Part shown: positions 1 to 8,375 of the stretch, piece after piece | Numbering within the stretch: position 1 is the stretch's first letter | How the letters are laid out: each line of letters opens with the position of its first letter | NCBI GenBank assembly: GCA_902800625.1 | Contig: CADCFG010000019.1 | Coordinates: 22,848-86,847 of the forward strand | Source of the DNA: an uncultured Eubacteriales bacterium | Lineage (GTDB): Bacteria; Bacillota; Clostridia; Christensenellales; Aristaeellaceae | Length of the DNA: 64,000 bases | Direction of reading: 5' to 3' | The notes under the pieces: model-generated | What the model was told of the DNA's origin: nothing | What the model saw: the letters and a program-made list of their open reading frames with translations, nothing else | Databases searched by the model: none | Program-made: the position numbers and the translations under genes

Positions 1-1091
1 GTGTAGAAGATCCAGCAGGAGAACACGCCCAGGTCGGTGAGCAGGTCGAACTCGCCCGACAGGGAATACAGGCAGGCCAGCGCGCCGATCAGCAGCACGG
101 AGTTGGCGGGCACCTGGCTGCCGTTCAGCCTTGACAGCGCGCGGCTGGCCGGCAGCGTCCTCTGCACCGCCAGCTGGTAGGCCACGCGCGAGCCGGACAT
201 CAAAAAGCCGTTGGCCGCGCCGATGACGGAGATGATGATGCCGATCTTGATCAACAGCCCGCCGGATTCGCCGAACAGCCGCGTGGCCACCGCCGCCGCC
301 GGGGACTCCAGGTCCATCAGCTCGTCCGCGGGGATCACCCGCAGGTAGGCGATGTTGATAACCAGGTACACGGCCATGATGATGGACACGCCGGCCACGA
401 TGGCCCGGGGCAGATCCCGCCCGGGGCGCTTCATCTCCCCGGCGATGGCGCCCACGTTGGTCCAGCCCTCGAAGGCGAACAGCACGGCCAGCAGCGTGGA
501 GCCCAGCACGCCGCCCAAACTCTTGCCTTCGCCTACCATGGGCGTGAACACCGGCCGGGCGGCTTCGCCCCGCAGGATGCCGAACACCATCAAAAGCGCC
601 AGAGGGATCAGCTTGCAGGCGGTGGAGACCACCTGCATGCCCCCGGCGGCCCGGGAGCCCAGGCAGTTCAGCGCCACCAGCGAAAGGATCACGGCCATGG
701 CCACGGGCAGCGCCCACTGGGGGCCGATCCACTCCGCCAGCTCCGCGCCCACCTTCACGCCGTAGCCGGCCAGGAACGCGGGATAGAACAGGATCACCTG
801 CATCCACCCGGCCAGGAAGCCCAGCCGCTCGTCGTAGGCCTCGGACAGGTAGGCCACCATGCCGCCGGTCCTGGGGATGAGTATGGCCACCTCGGAGAAG
901 GTCAGCGCGGCGAACAGGCTGACCAGCCCGCCGATGATCCAGGCCAGCATGCCCATGCCCGGCGCGCCGCCGGTGGCCTGATAGATGGCATAGGGCTTGA
1001 AGAACACCCCCGCGCCGATCACGCAGCCCACCACCAGGGAGGTGGCGGTCATAAAGCCCAGGTTCTTTTTCATGCGCTGTCTGTCGTCCAT
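1..1091 (-). CDS. APC-superfamily amino acid permease (C-terminus cut by window edge)
   Basis: Reads leftward from ATG at 1091 and is open to base 1 (363 codons seen). The start has GGAGG nine bases upstream. Residues 8-30 carry the APC first-helix signature (LGFMTATSLVVGCVIGAGVF), and many hydrophobic helices follow, ending in the window at GVFSCWIFY. Members are inner-membrane amino-acid/proton symporters or exchangers; similarity to the LAT/SteT-like branch is my impression, and the substrate is not determined. It has its own promoter and is separated from the glycerate genes behind it by a terminator. Confidence 0.88.
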   Translation of the reverse strand, partial: MDDRQRMKKNLGFMTATSLVVGCVIGAGVFFKPYAIYQATGGAPGMGMLAWIIGGLVSLFAALTFSEVAILIPRTGGMVAYLSEAYDERLGFLAGWMQVILFYPAFLAGYGVKVGAELAEWIGPQWALPVAMAVILSLVALNCLGSRAAGGMQVVSTACKLIPLALLMVFGILRGEAARPVFTPMVGEGKSLGGVLGSTLLAVLFAFEGWTNVGAIAGEMKRPGRDLPRAIVAGVSIIMAVYLVINIAYLRVIPADELMDLESPAAAVATRLFGESGGLLIKIGIIISVIGAANGFLMSGSRVAYQLAVQRTLPASRALSRLNGSQVPANSVLLIGALACLYSLSGEFDLLTDLGVFSCWIFY

Positions 1092-1148
1092 GGCGCGATG
1101 CCTCCGCAAATGGAAATGAATGGCGCGTCGCTGAAGGCGCACCCATAC

Positions 1149-1177
1149 AGTATACGCCATTCGTCCTTCGATGTAAA
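1149..1177 (-). promoter_or_regulatory. Promoter of the amino acid permease
   Basis: On the minus strand TTTACA (1172-1177) and TATACT (1149-1154) are separated by 17 bases, about 58 bases upstream of the permease start. This is a good housekeeping-sigma promoter pattern. Confidence 0.6.
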
Positions 1178-1213
1178 GGCCGGCTTGGCGCGACAAAGGC
1201 GGACAAAAATATC

Positions 1214-1239
1214 AGGCGGACAGAAGTATCTGTCCGCCT
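1214..1239 (-). terminator. Intrinsic terminator after the GntP permease gene
   Basis: Perfect 11-bp inverted repeat (AGGCGGACAGA / TCTGTCCGCCT) with a 4-base loop, 22 bases past the permease stop. On the minus strand it is followed by a T-rich stretch; on the plus strand five T follow, so it may work in both directions. Confidence 0.75.
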
Positions 1240-1260
1240 TTTTGGCGCCGACATGGGCGT

Positions 1261-2520
1261 TTACCCGAAGATCAGGAACATGACCACGCTGATGAGCGTG
1301 GCGGTCAGGCCCACGCAGGCCTCGTAGGGGATCAGCTTCATCCGGTCGCCGATGGACAGGTTCACGCTGCCGCCGGTGGCGTGGAAGAAGGAGCCGTGGG
1401 GCAGGGAGTCCACCACGGTCGCGCCGGCGTGCACCATGGCGCCCGCCGCCAGCGCGGGCACGCCCTGTTCGATCAGGGTGGGGGCGAAGGTCTGGGCGGC
1501 GATGGTGGCGCCCGCGGTGGTGGAAGCGGTGGCCCCGGCCATCAGGATGCCGGCCAGCGGGGCCAGCACGAAGGCGGGCATGTTCAGCTTCTCCAGCAGC
1601 GCGATCACGTCGTACTGCAGCGCGGAGGCCTTGATGATGCCGGCGATGGTGCCGGTGCCGATCAGCAGGATGGACACGCCCACCACCTTGGACAGGCCGA
1701 ATTCGGTGATGCCCACCACGCCCTTGATGTGGCCGGTGACCAGCATGCACACCAGGCCACCCACGGGCAGGGCGATCAGCGGGTCGATGGACACGCCGGC
1801 GATGGGCCGCAGCGCCAGCAGCACGATCACCACCAGCGGGCCGACGATGGCCGGGAGGAACCCGGGCAGCGCGTTGTCGCTGGTCTCGATGTCGCCGGAG
1901 GCCACCGCCAGGCCGTTCTTCTTTTTGGAGAGCACCGTGGCCAGCAGGATGGCCATGACCAGCGCGAACAGGGCCGGCACGATGTTCTTGAACATCAGCG
2001 AGGTCAGGTCCACGCCGAAGGCCTCCGAGGCCGCGATGGTGTTGGGGTTGGGGGAGATGATGTTGCCCGCCTTGCCGCCGCCGATCATGGCCAGCAGCAG
2101 GCTCTGCTTGCTGAGCTTCGCCTTCTTGCCGATGGCCAGGGCGATGGGGGCCACGGTGATCACGGAGATGTCGATGAACACGCCCACCGCGCAGATGATC
2201 ATCGTCGCCAGGGCGATGGCCGCCAGCGCCAGCCTTTCGCCCATCCTGTCCACGATGGTCTCGGCGATCTTCTGGGCGGAGCCGGTCTTGATCAGCGCCC
2301 CGGCCAGGATGCCGGAGGTCATGATCCTCAGCACGGAGGACATCATGCTCTGCGCGCCGGAGACCATGGTGTTCACTGTGGTCACCAGACCGCCGCCGCC
2401 GATGATGCCGCCCACCAGCGCGCCCAGGATCAGGCTGTAGGCGGGGTGCACCTTGCGGATGATGAGTACGATGGCGATGGCGAGGCCGACCACGGCCCCG
2501 AGGGTGGTGAAGTCATACAT
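1261..2520 (-). CDS. GntP-family gluconate/glycerate-type permease
   Basis: 419-residue polytopic membrane protein of the GntP (gluconate:H+ symporter) family, close to the usual length. The sequence is almost entirely hydrophobic helices, with GntP-type segments such as GGGKAGNIISPNPNT near residue 148 and a Gly/Ala-rich region with TASTTAGATIAA near 328. It starts 15 bases after the glycerate kinase stop, with GAGGAGG before the ATG, so the two are co-transcribed. Because of that pairing, glycerate is the most likely substrate; gluconate or another sugar acid is possible. Regulation is probably by the divergent CdaR-type protein. Confidence 0.9.
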   Translation of the reverse strand: MYDFTTLGAVVGLAIAIVLIIRKVHPAYSLILGALVGGIIGGGGLVTTVNTMVSGAQSMMSSVLRIMTSGILAGALIKTGSAQKIAETIVDRMGERLALAAIALATMIICAVGVFIDISVITVAPIALAIGKKAKLSKQSLLLAMIGGGKAGNIISPNPNTIAASEAFGVDLTSLMFKNIVPALFALVMAILLATVLSKKKNGLAVASGDIETSDNALPGFLPAIVGPLVVIVLLALRPIAGVSIDPLIALPVGGLVCMLVTGHIKGVVGITEFGLSKVVGVSILLIGTGTIAGIIKASALQYDVIALLEKLNMPAFVLAPLAGILMAGATASTTAGATIAAQTFAPTLIEQGVPALAAGAMVHAGATVVDSLPHGSFFHATGGSVNLSIGDRMKLIPYEACVGLTATLISVVMFLIFG

Positions 2521-2535
2521 GGCCTTGTCCTCCTC

Positions 2536-3678
2536 TTATTTCTTCAGCTCCATGCCCGCCTTCAGGAAGCGGAACATGCGCACGGCGCCCAGGTAGTAGA
2601 GCTCCTCCGCGCGGCCCAGGGCCTCCTCCAGGGGCATGGGCGCGTCCACGGTGGTCATCAGCGAGGCGATGCCGTGGTCGAAGATCCGGGCGGCGTCCCT
2701 TCCCAGCGAGCCGCTCAGGCCCACGGCGATCACGCCCTTTTTCGCGGCGCGCTCGCCCACGCCCTGCATCACCTTGCCGAAGCAGCTCTGCCAGTCGGTG
2801 CGGCCCTCGCCGGTGACCACCAGGTCGGTGCCCTCCAGGCGGCTGTCGAAGTCGATCAGATCCAGCACGGTGTCGATGCCAGACTTCATTTCCCCGCCCA
2901 GGAACACCATCAGCGCCGCACCCAGGCCACCCGCCGCGCCCGCGCCCTGGATGGCGTCGGGGTCGATGCCGAACTGGCGGCGGATCACGTCGCGATAGTT
3001 CACCATGCCACTCTCCAGCCGCTGCTGAATCTCCGGCGTCGCGCCCTTCTGGGCCCCGAAGGTCCAGGTGGCGCCGTTTTTGCCGCACAGGGGGTTGGTC
3101 ACATCGCACATCACGGTGATCTTCGCGGCGGATACGCGGTGGTCCAGGTTGGACACGTCGATGGCGCTGACCTTCTCCAGCTCCTCGCCCCGGCCCTCCA
3201 GCTCCCGGCCCTCGCCGTCCAGGAACCGCACGCCCAGCGCCCGGGCGCAGCCCATGCCGCCGTCGTTGGTGGCGCTGCCGCCGATGGCGATGGAGATGTC
3301 GGTAAAGCCCATGTCCAGCGCGTGGCGGATCAGCTCGCCGGTGCCGTAGCTGGTGGCCTTCAGCGGATTGCGCCTGTCCAGGGGCACCAGCGGGAGCCCG
3401 GAGGCCGCCGCCATCTCGATCACCGCGCGACGCTCATCCAGCCTGCCGTAGCGGGCCGTGACCTTCTCCATCATCGGGCCGCAGACCTCGCATTCGATCC
3501 ACTCGCCCTTTTCCGCGGCCACCACCGCGTCCGTGGTGCCCTCGCCGCCGTCGGCCACCGGCACGCCGCTGTACTCGATCTCGCCGAAGACCGCCTTCGC
3601 GGCCTTCGCCAGCAGCGCGACGGTCTGCTCGCTGGTCAGAGTGCCCTTGAATGAATCCGATGCAAACAGGAACTTCAT
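2536..3678 (-). CDS. Glycerate kinase (GarK/GlxK family)
   Basis: 380 residues, the family's usual size. It phosphorylates glycerate to 2-phosphoglycerate (family knowledge), feeding lower glycolysis. The N-terminus FASDSFKGTLTSEQ and the later segments VPVADGGEGTTDA, GIGGSATNDGG-like (AIGGSATNDGGMGCA) and VVTGEGRTDWQS are family signatures. The reading frame stays open further upstream, but ATG 3678 is chosen because GGGGAGG lies just before it and upstream codons cross the promoter. First gene of the operon kinase-permease. Confidence 0.95.
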   Translation of the reverse strand: MKFLFASDSFKGTLTSEQTVALLAKAAKAVFGEIEYSGVPVADGGEGTTDAVVAAEKGEWIECEVCGPMMEKVTARYGRLDERRAVIEMAAASGLPLVPLDRRNPLKATSYGTGELIRHALDMGFTDISIAIGGSATNDGGMGCARALGVRFLDGEGRELEGRGEELEKVSAIDVSNLDHRVSAAKITVMCDVTNPLCGKNGATWTFGAQKGATPEIQQRLESGMVNYRDVIRRQFGIDPDAIQGAGAAGGLGAALMVFLGGEMKSGIDTVLDLIDFDSRLEGTDLVVTGEGRTDWQSCFGKVMQGVGERAAKKGVIAVGLSGSLGRDAARIFDHGIASLMTTVDAPMPLEEALGRAEELYYLGAVRMFRFLKAGMELKK

Positions 3679-3813
3679 GTTGGTTGCCTCCCCGCTGTTT
3701 ATTTTGCTGGATTCATTATAGCATTCTCCGCGGATGTATGATATATTATATATAACAATAAGTACCGAATAATACACTTCATTTATATTATACATGACAG
3801 GGAGGCGGCGCCC
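3679..3813. promoter_or_regulatory. Divergent control region between glycerate kinase and the CdaR-type gene, with inverted repeat
   Basis: AT-rich island in otherwise GC-rich DNA. ATGTATGATATA (3734-3745) is mirrored by TATATTATACAT (3784-3795), a 12-bp inverted repeat with one mismatch and 38 bases between the arms. A minus-strand TATAAT (3715-3720) lies about 40 bases before the kinase start without a good -35 box, which fits a promoter needing an activator. The arms are candidate binding sites for the CdaR-type regulator. Confidence 0.45.
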
Positions 3814-4917
3814 ATGCCCGAGCAGATCCGCACCCGGCTGGCAGGTCAGATCGTAGACACGCTGAAGACGATCTGCAGCCACGACATCAACTTCATCGAC
3901 GTCCACGGCAGGATCATCGCCAGCACCGACGCGGCCCGGGTGGGCAGCTATCACGTGGGCGGACACGAGGCGGCCCAAAGCGGGCAGATCGTGGTCATTG
4001 AGGCGGACGACCCCCAGCGGGACGTGCGCCACGGCATCAACATGCCCATCCGCTTCCACGGCAGCACCGTGGCCGTCATCGGCATCACGGGCGCGCCGGC
4101 GGAGGTGCAGAAGTACGCCGACCTGGCCCAGCGCATCACGCTGCTTCTGCTGCGGGAGCACGAGATCGACACCCGGAACTACGACGTGCGCACCCAGACG
4201 GGCTATCTGGTGCGAGCGCTGGTGGACCGGGAGACGGTGACGGCCGCCTATATATCGGAGGTGCTGGAGAAGAACGGGCTGTCGGATCGGGGCGAGCCCT
4301 GGCGCTGCATGGTCATCCAGCTGCGGGAGGGCCACGAGCACCCGCTGTCCGCCATCGAGGCGGCGACCCAGGAGGTGGCGCGGGGGCTGGGCAAGTGCCT
4401 GTACGCCTACCGCTTCCCCAACGAATACGTGCTGCTGGTGAAGGAGCGGGACAGCGGCCGCTGGGAGAAGGCGCTGCGGGCGCTGTCAGGCGCCTGGCCG
4501 CGGGACATCCGGGTTGGAATCGGCTCCTCCCGGCGGCTGTCCCGGCAGGACCTGTCCTTCCAGGCGGCGAAGCTGGCCATCCAGAGCCTGGAGGCGGGTG
4601 AGAACTTCGCTTCCTATGAAGACGTGCGGCTGGAGATTTTGCTGGGCAGCGTGTCGGAGGCGGCGGCCGGCGCGTACCTGGAAAAGTGCCTGAAGGGGCT
4701 GGACGAGGGGGACAGGGCGCTGCTGGGCGTCTACTTCGCCAGCGAGATGTCCCTGAAGGAGACGGCCGAGCGCTGCTTTTTGCACGTGAACACCGTGCAG
4801 TACCGCCTGAAGCGCGTGCGGGAGCGCTGCGGCCTGGACCCGCGCCGGTTCCGGGAGGCCTCGCTGCTCTACACCGCCCTGCGGGTGGAGGCCATGAGCC
4901 GACGGGAGGGGACATAA
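3814..4917 (+). CDS. cdaR: CdaR-type sugar-acid-responsive transcriptional regulator
   Basis: 367 residues. The N-terminal part (about 1-135, beginning MPEQIRTRLAGQIVDTL, with FIDVHGRIIASTDAARVG) matches the sugar-diacid recognition domain, and the C-terminus (about 305-360, MSLKETAERCFLHVNTVQYRL) is the PucR/CdaR helix-turn-helix. In E. coli CdaR activates glycerate, glucarate and galactarate genes (known). Here it is divergent from glycerate kinase and GntP permease, so activation of those genes in response to glycerate or a related acid is a strong inference. GGGAGG lies before the ATG. Confidence 0.92.
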   Translation: MPEQIRTRLAGQIVDTLKTICSHDINFIDVHGRIIASTDAARVGSYHVGGHEAAQSGQIVVIEADDPQRDVRHGINMPIRFHGSTVAVIGITGAPAEVQKYADLAQRITLLLLREHEIDTRNYDVRTQTGYLVRALVDRETVTAAYISEVLEKNGLSDRGEPWRCMVIQLREGHEHPLSAIEAATQEVARGLGKCLYAYRFPNEYVLLVKERDSGRWEKALRALSGAWPRDIRVGIGSSRRLSRQDLSFQAAKLAIQSLEAGENFASYEDVRLEILLGSVSEAAAGAYLEKCLKGLDEGDRALLGVYFASEMSLKETAERCFLHVNTVQYRLKRVRERCGLDPRRFREASLLYTALRVEAMSRREGT

Positions 4918-4947
4918 AAAACGCGCCACACAGGCCTGTGTGGCGTG
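4914..4947 (-). terminator. Terminator of the DUF4870 gene
   Basis: CGCCACACAGG (4924-4934) abuts its perfect complement CCTGTGTGGCG (4935-4945). On the minus strand the stem is followed by TTTTTT. It lies between convergent genes; on the plus strand the T run is weak. Confidence 0.75.
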
Positions 4948-4962
4948 ATTTCGCATCCGCGT

Positions 4963-5268
4963 TCAGATCAGCTGGATGTCCCCCACGATGGGCAGCGGCT
5001 CGTCGCTCCCCTTCGCGGCGCGGACGATGCCCAAGATGACCAGCACCAGCACGCCGATGCCCAGCACATCCCCGGCCAGGCTCAACAGGCCGTGGAAGCG
5101 GTTGAGGATGGCGGAGATCGAGCCCGCGATGGCCAGCAGGAAGCCCTGGTTCAGGTGGCGGCGGGAGAGCTGGTCGTCCTTGTTGCGGATGATAAAGGCG
5201 ACGACCCAGAAGATCCAGCCCAGATAGCTGAAAATGGCGGCGACCTTGTCCTTCTTCTCGGTATACAT
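4963..5268 (-). CDS. Small membrane protein, DUF4870/Tic20-like
   Basis: 101 residues from ATG 5268, preceded by GGAGG. The frame is open further upstream but the upstream codons overlap the promoter. The pattern AAIFSYLGWIFWVVAFIIR, NKDDQLSRRHLNQG and three to four hydrophobic helices ending LPIVGDIQLI is that of the DUF4870 family. The function of the family is not established. It is a single-gene unit with its own promoter and terminator. Confidence 0.82.
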   Translation of the reverse strand: MYTEKKDKVAAIFSYLGWIFWVVAFIIRNKDDQLSRRHLNQGFLLAIAGSISAILNRFHGLLSLAGDVLGIGVLVLVILGIVRAAKGSDEPLPIVGDIQLI

Positions 5269-5316
5269 ATCGTTTTCCTCCTGTGGTGAATTTCGGTTTC
5301 CCCGGTTGACGATGGC

Positions 5317-5344
5317 ATTATAGCACCCGGGCATGAGAACACAA
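5317..5344 (-). promoter_or_regulatory. Promoter of the DUF4870 gene
   Basis: Minus strand TTGTGT (5339-5344), 16-base spacer, TATAAT (5317-5322), about 50 bases before the ATG at 5268. Confidence 0.65.
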
Positions 5345-5373
5345 GGATAATCACATTAGAAAGGGATGAGAAA

Positions 5374-5853
5374 TCAGCCGAAGGGGGCGCTCTGGCGCAG
5401 CTCGGTGTAGATCATGCCCCGGTCGGAGCGCATCAGCGACACATGCTCCACCGTCATCCCCGCCTTCGGCACCCGGATCGCGCTCACGCCCGCGCCGCGC
5501 CGAAGCAGCGTGATGTGGGGCGAGAACCGCTTGCGGTCGAAGGGAATGCCCTCCTCGCTCAGCGCGTGGCGCAGGGCTTGCACGTATCTTTGAAGCGGCG
5601 GACATTGCGCCAGGCCCGCCCACCACAATTCTCCGAAGCAGCCAAAGCCGTCCAGCTGGATCTCAAAGGGCACCACCGGCGGAAGGGGCACGGCGTCCGG
5701 GTCGGGATATTCCCCGATGAAGGCCAGCGTCAGGTGCATATTCTCCGCGGGGGTGTAGTTGCCCGCGACGCCCCGGGCCTTCATCTGCCGCTGCACGTCC
5801 CCCAGGGCGCGGCGCATTTCCTCCGACAGCGCGATGGCGATGAACAGTCGCAT
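5374..5853 (-). CDS. thpR: RNA 2',3'-cyclic phosphodiesterase (2H family)
   Basis: 159 residues, slightly shorter than the usual 175-190. Two HxTx motifs, HLTLAFIG near residue 40 and HITLLRR near 125, are the paired catalytic motifs of the 2H phosphoesterases, and the N-terminus MRLFIAIALSEEMR is typical of ThpR/LigT. The family hydrolyses 2',3'-cyclic phosphates in RNA and can join tRNA halves in vitro. The start lies two bases after the stop of the upstream gene, so the two are translated from one mRNA. Confidence 0.92.
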   Translation of the reverse strand: MRLFIAIALSEEMRRALGDVQRQMKARGVAGNYTPAENMHLTLAFIGEYPDPDAVPLPPVVPFEIQLDGFGCFGELWWAGLAQCPPLQRYVQALRHALSEEGIPFDRKRFSPHITLLRRGAGVSAIRVPKAGMTVEHVSLMRSDRGMIYTELRQSAPFG

Positions 5854-5855
5854 GA

Positions 5856-6185
5856 TTACCTCGCCAGCTCCTCTGCCAGCCGGGCCGCGCAGCCCACCAG
5901 GTCGTTGCAGGATTTGCCCGACAGCCGCAGCGCCCCGCAGCTGATGGCGCCGTTCTCCTCCCGGAAGCGCCGCTGGAATTCCTCCACCGCCTCCGGCTTC
6001 AGCCGCTGAAGCAGCTGGCATCCCGCCAGGTACGCCCCGCACTTGCCGCCGTCGCTCCGGGGCCGGGGCGCCAGCCGGGCGGCGTCCTCCGTGGAAAGGC
6101 CCAGATCCCGGTCGAAGGCCATCGTCACCGACTGGGCGCAGTTGTTTCCGTTCCTGTGATATTCGCGGGCGATATCCTCGCGCAT
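5856..6185 (-). CDS. C_GCAxxG_C_C family small cysteine-rich protein
   Basis: 109 residues with the spaced-cysteine pattern of this family: NCAQSV near residue 15, GKCGAYLAGC near 48-57, ISCGAL near 80 and KSCNDLVGCAA near 92. The family is thought to be redox- or metal-related, but no activity is firmly assigned. It sits between an HTH/nuclease-like gene (22 bases away) and thpR (2 bases away), which suggests one transcript. Confidence 0.85.
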   Translation of the reverse strand: MREDIAREYHRNGNNCAQSVTMAFDRDLGLSTEDAARLAPRPRSDGGKCGAYLAGCQLLQRLKPEAVEEFQRRFREENGAISCGALRLSGKSCNDLVGCAARLAEELAR

Positions 6186-6207
6186 ATTCGTCCCCTCACT
6201 TTCGAGA

Positions 6208-6987
6208 TCATGTCCCGTTCAGAAAGCCCAAGTACTCGTCGAACACGTTGAACAGCATGTCCCCGGAGCAGACCGGCAGCAGGAACCCGGTCTTCCCGAC
6301 GGAGGTGAAGTCGAAGTACTCCCTGGCCCCGGTGAGCACCAGCGCGGGCAGCACCTCGTATTCCGGGCCGAACACGATCTCAAGGTACGGGCAGTACTTG
6401 GCCGCCTGGGCCGCGTCCTCCGCGTCGATTTTGTCCTTCATCTTGAACTCCAGCGAGAACACCCGGTCCTCGGTGATCACCAGCACGTCCGCATAGATGC
6501 GCACGCGCCGCGCGCGCTTCAGCCGGAACTCGAAGGCAATCTCCCACTTCAGGCAGCGGTCGCCCGCCATGTCCAGAAGGTCCTCGAACAGGCGCACCAT
6601 GCAGGCGCGGCAGTCCCGGAAGGAGTGGAAGAGCCCCCGGGCGTCGCTGACGCTGCGGCCGATCCGCTGGCAGCCCTCGATCAGCCTGTCCAGCCACGCA
6701 TCCTCCGTCAGGTCCATGAATTCGGCGGCGCTGCCGTAGTAGCCGCAAAACTCAAACAGCCCCGCGTGGGGCCGCTCCTGGCGGATGATGCCGTGCCAGC
6801 GGTAATCGCCGTCCTGCCAGCACAGCTCCTTCAAAAGCGGCGAGGCGTACAGCACGTGGTTGACGGCGCTCCTCTCCAGCTTCAGGCGGCTGGCGATGTC
6901 CCTGGCCCTCAGGCCGTCCGACTGGCAGATGGCGGCGCAGACCCTTCGCTCCAGCTGGTCGGGGTCGCGGGTATATTCGGTCTTCAT
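6208..6987 (-). CDS. HTH-PD-(D/E)XK nuclease-like protein
   Basis: 259 residues. Residues about 10-55 form a winged-helix-like module (VCAAICQSDGLRARDIASRL, then SAVNHVLYAS). The C-terminal half has YADVLVI followed by FSLEFKMKDK near residues 170-190, that is D..ExK as in PD-(D/E)XK nucleases. I do not recognise a named family; a stand-alone or accessory nuclease, or a dead nuclease fold used for binding, are both possible. The promoter's -10 box ends only six bases before the ATG and there is no ribosome site, so the mRNA is probably leaderless. Confidence 0.7.
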   Translation of the reverse strand: MKTEYTRDPDQLERRVCAAICQSDGLRARDIASRLKLERSAVNHVLYASPLLKELCWQDGDYRWHGIIRQERPHAGLFEFCGYYGSAAEFMDLTEDAWLDRLIEGCQRIGRSVSDARGLFHSFRDCRACMVRLFEDLLDMAGDRCLKWEIAFEFRLKRARRVRIYADVLVITEDRVFSLEFKMKDKIDAEDAAQAAKYCPYLEIVFGPEYEVLPALVLTGAREYFDFTSVGKTGFLLPVCSGDMLFNVFDEYLGFLNGT

Positions 6988-6993
6988 ACGCCC

Positions 6994-7022
6994 AGCATAC
7001 CACATCCCGGCCCGGTTTTCAA
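6994..7022 (-). promoter_or_regulatory. Promoter of the HTH-nuclease-like gene (leaderless)
   Basis: Minus strand TTGAAA (7017-7022), 17-base spacer, TATGCT (6994-6999). The expected start of transcription coincides with the ATG at 6987. Confidence 0.6.
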
Positions 7023-7042
7023 CCACAATGGGCCGCAGACAG

Positions 7043-7071
7043 TGGACAGCGACAGGGCTGCCTGCTATAAT
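7043..7071 (+). promoter_or_regulatory. Promoter of the methyltransferase-LOG operon
   Basis: TGGACA (7043-7048), 17-base spacer, TATAAT (7066-7071); about 70 bases before the start at 7141. It is back to back with the minus-strand promoter at 6994-7022. Confidence 0.7.
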
Positions 7072-7140
7072 AATGGAAAGTCAGGCACAGGGAACCGAAG
7101 GTTGTGCCGGGAACCGTTCGATCGACAGGGGGGAATGAAG

Positions 7141-7812
7141 ATGGACGGAAAGCTGTTTGGCCGGGCAATCGGCAAGTTTACGGGCGGCGTGCTGCTGTTG
7201 GGGCTTCTGCTGTTCCTGCCCGCGGGCACGCTGAACTGGTGGCAGGGGTGGCTCCTGATGGGGATACTGTTCGTGCCCATGTTTGCCGCCGGGCTGGTGA
7301 TGATGAAGAAGTCGCCGCGGCTGCTGGAGAAGCGGCTGAACGCCAGGGAGGAGCAGGGCGAGCAGAGGCTCGTGATCCTGCTGAGCGGGCTGATGTTCCT
7401 TACTGCGTTCGTGGTGGCGGGGCTGAACTTCCGCTTCGGCTGGCTGGTGCTGCCGGACTGGGTGAGCTGGACGGCAGCGGGGCTGTTCCTGCTGGCCTAC
7501 GCGCTGTACGCCGAGGTGCTGCGGGAGAATGAATGGCTGTCCCGCACGGTGGAGGTGCAGCAGGACCAGAAGGTGGTGGACACGGGCCTCTACGGCGTGG
7601 TGCGCCATCCCATGTACATGAGCACGCTTATGCTGTTCCTTTCCATGCCGCTGGTGCTGGGCTCGGCGATCTCGTTTTTCATCATGCTGCTCTATATCCC
7701 CATCATCGCCCGGCGCATCCGCAATGAGGAGGAAGTGCTGGAGCTGGGCCTGGCGGGCTACGCCGAATACAGGCGGAAGGTCCGCTACAGGGTCATACCC
7801 TATATCTGGTGA
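7141..7812 (+). CDS. Isoprenylcysteine/phospholipid-type membrane methyltransferase
   Basis: 223 residues with five or so hydrophobic helices. The C-terminal segment VVDTGLYGVVRHPMYMST (about residue 145-165) is the S-adenosylmethionine-binding signature of the ICMT/PEMT/NnrU group of integral membrane methyltransferases. The substrate in bacteria is usually unknown. ATG 7141 is preferred over ATG 7135 because GGGGGGA is too close to the earlier one. The LOG gene starts 20 bases downstream, in the same operon. Confidence 0.88.
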   Translation: MDGKLFGRAIGKFTGGVLLLGLLLFLPAGTLNWWQGWLLMGILFVPMFAAGLVMMKKSPRLLEKRLNAREEQGEQRLVILLSGLMFLTAFVVAGLNFRFGWLVLPDWVSWTAAGLFLLAYALYAEVLRENEWLSRTVEVQQDQKVVDTGLYGVVRHPMYMSTLMLFLSMPLVLGSAISFFIMLLYIPIIARRIRNEEEVLELGLAGYAEYRRKVRYRVIPYIW

Positions 7813-7832
7813 GGGGCAAAGGAGAGAGGCGC

Positions 7833-8363
7833 ATGAACATCACGGTGTACCTGGGCGCGAACCCGGGCAATGACCCGTCGCTGGCGCGGGCAGTGCGCGA
7901 GCTGGGGACCTGGATCGGTGAAAGCGGCCACAGCCTCGTCTACGGCGGCTCGAAGTCCGGCCTGATGGGCGAGCTGGCCCGGAGCGTCTTGCAGGCGGGC
8001 GGCGAGGTGACGGGGGTGGAGCCCCGGTTCTTCGTGGACGCCGGGTTCGTCTATGACGACATCACCCGCCTGATCGTGACCGAGGACATGGCCAGTCGCA
8101 AGGCGAAGATGATCGAGCTGGGCGACGCATTCATCGCCTTTCCCGGCGGCACGGGCACGCTGGAGGAGATCGCCGAGGTGATGAGCAAGGTGTCCCTTGG
8201 GCACTTGGACGCGCCCTGCATCCTCTACAACCTGAACGGCTATTACGACGGCCTGAAGGCGCAGCTTGGACACATGATCGAAATGGGCCTGTCGTCGCCG
8301 GGGAAGCAGGCGGGCATACTGTTCGCGGACGACCTGGCGGCGATCAAGGCCCGGCTGGCCTAA
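7833..8363 (+). CDS. LOG-family (TIGR00730) nucleotide phosphoribohydrolase-like protein
   Basis: 176 residues with a Rossmann fold: GANPGNDPSLARA at the start, VYGGSKSGLMG near residue 40 and the hallmark PGGTGTLEE near 104. Family members cleave nucleoside 5'-monophosphates such as cytokinin ribotides; in many bacteria they are annotated as lysine decarboxylase-like by mistake. GGAGAGAGG precedes the ATG. Second gene after the methyltransferase. Confidence 0.93.
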   Translation: MNITVYLGANPGNDPSLARAVRELGTWIGESGHSLVYGGSKSGLMGELARSVLQAGGEVTGVEPRFFVDAGFVYDDITRLIVTEDMASRKAKMIELGDAFIAFPGGTGTLEEIAEVMSKVSLGHLDAPCILYNLNGYYDGLKAQLGHMIEMGLSSPGKQAGILFADDLAAIKARLA

Positions 8364-8375
8364 CCGACATTTCGC

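Noticed and set aside
1381..3654. 757-codon plus-strand open frame opposite the GntP permease and glycerate kinase
   Set aside because: Antisense shadow of GC-rich genes: composition full of His, Gln, Gly and Arg, no ribosome site, no recognisable domain.
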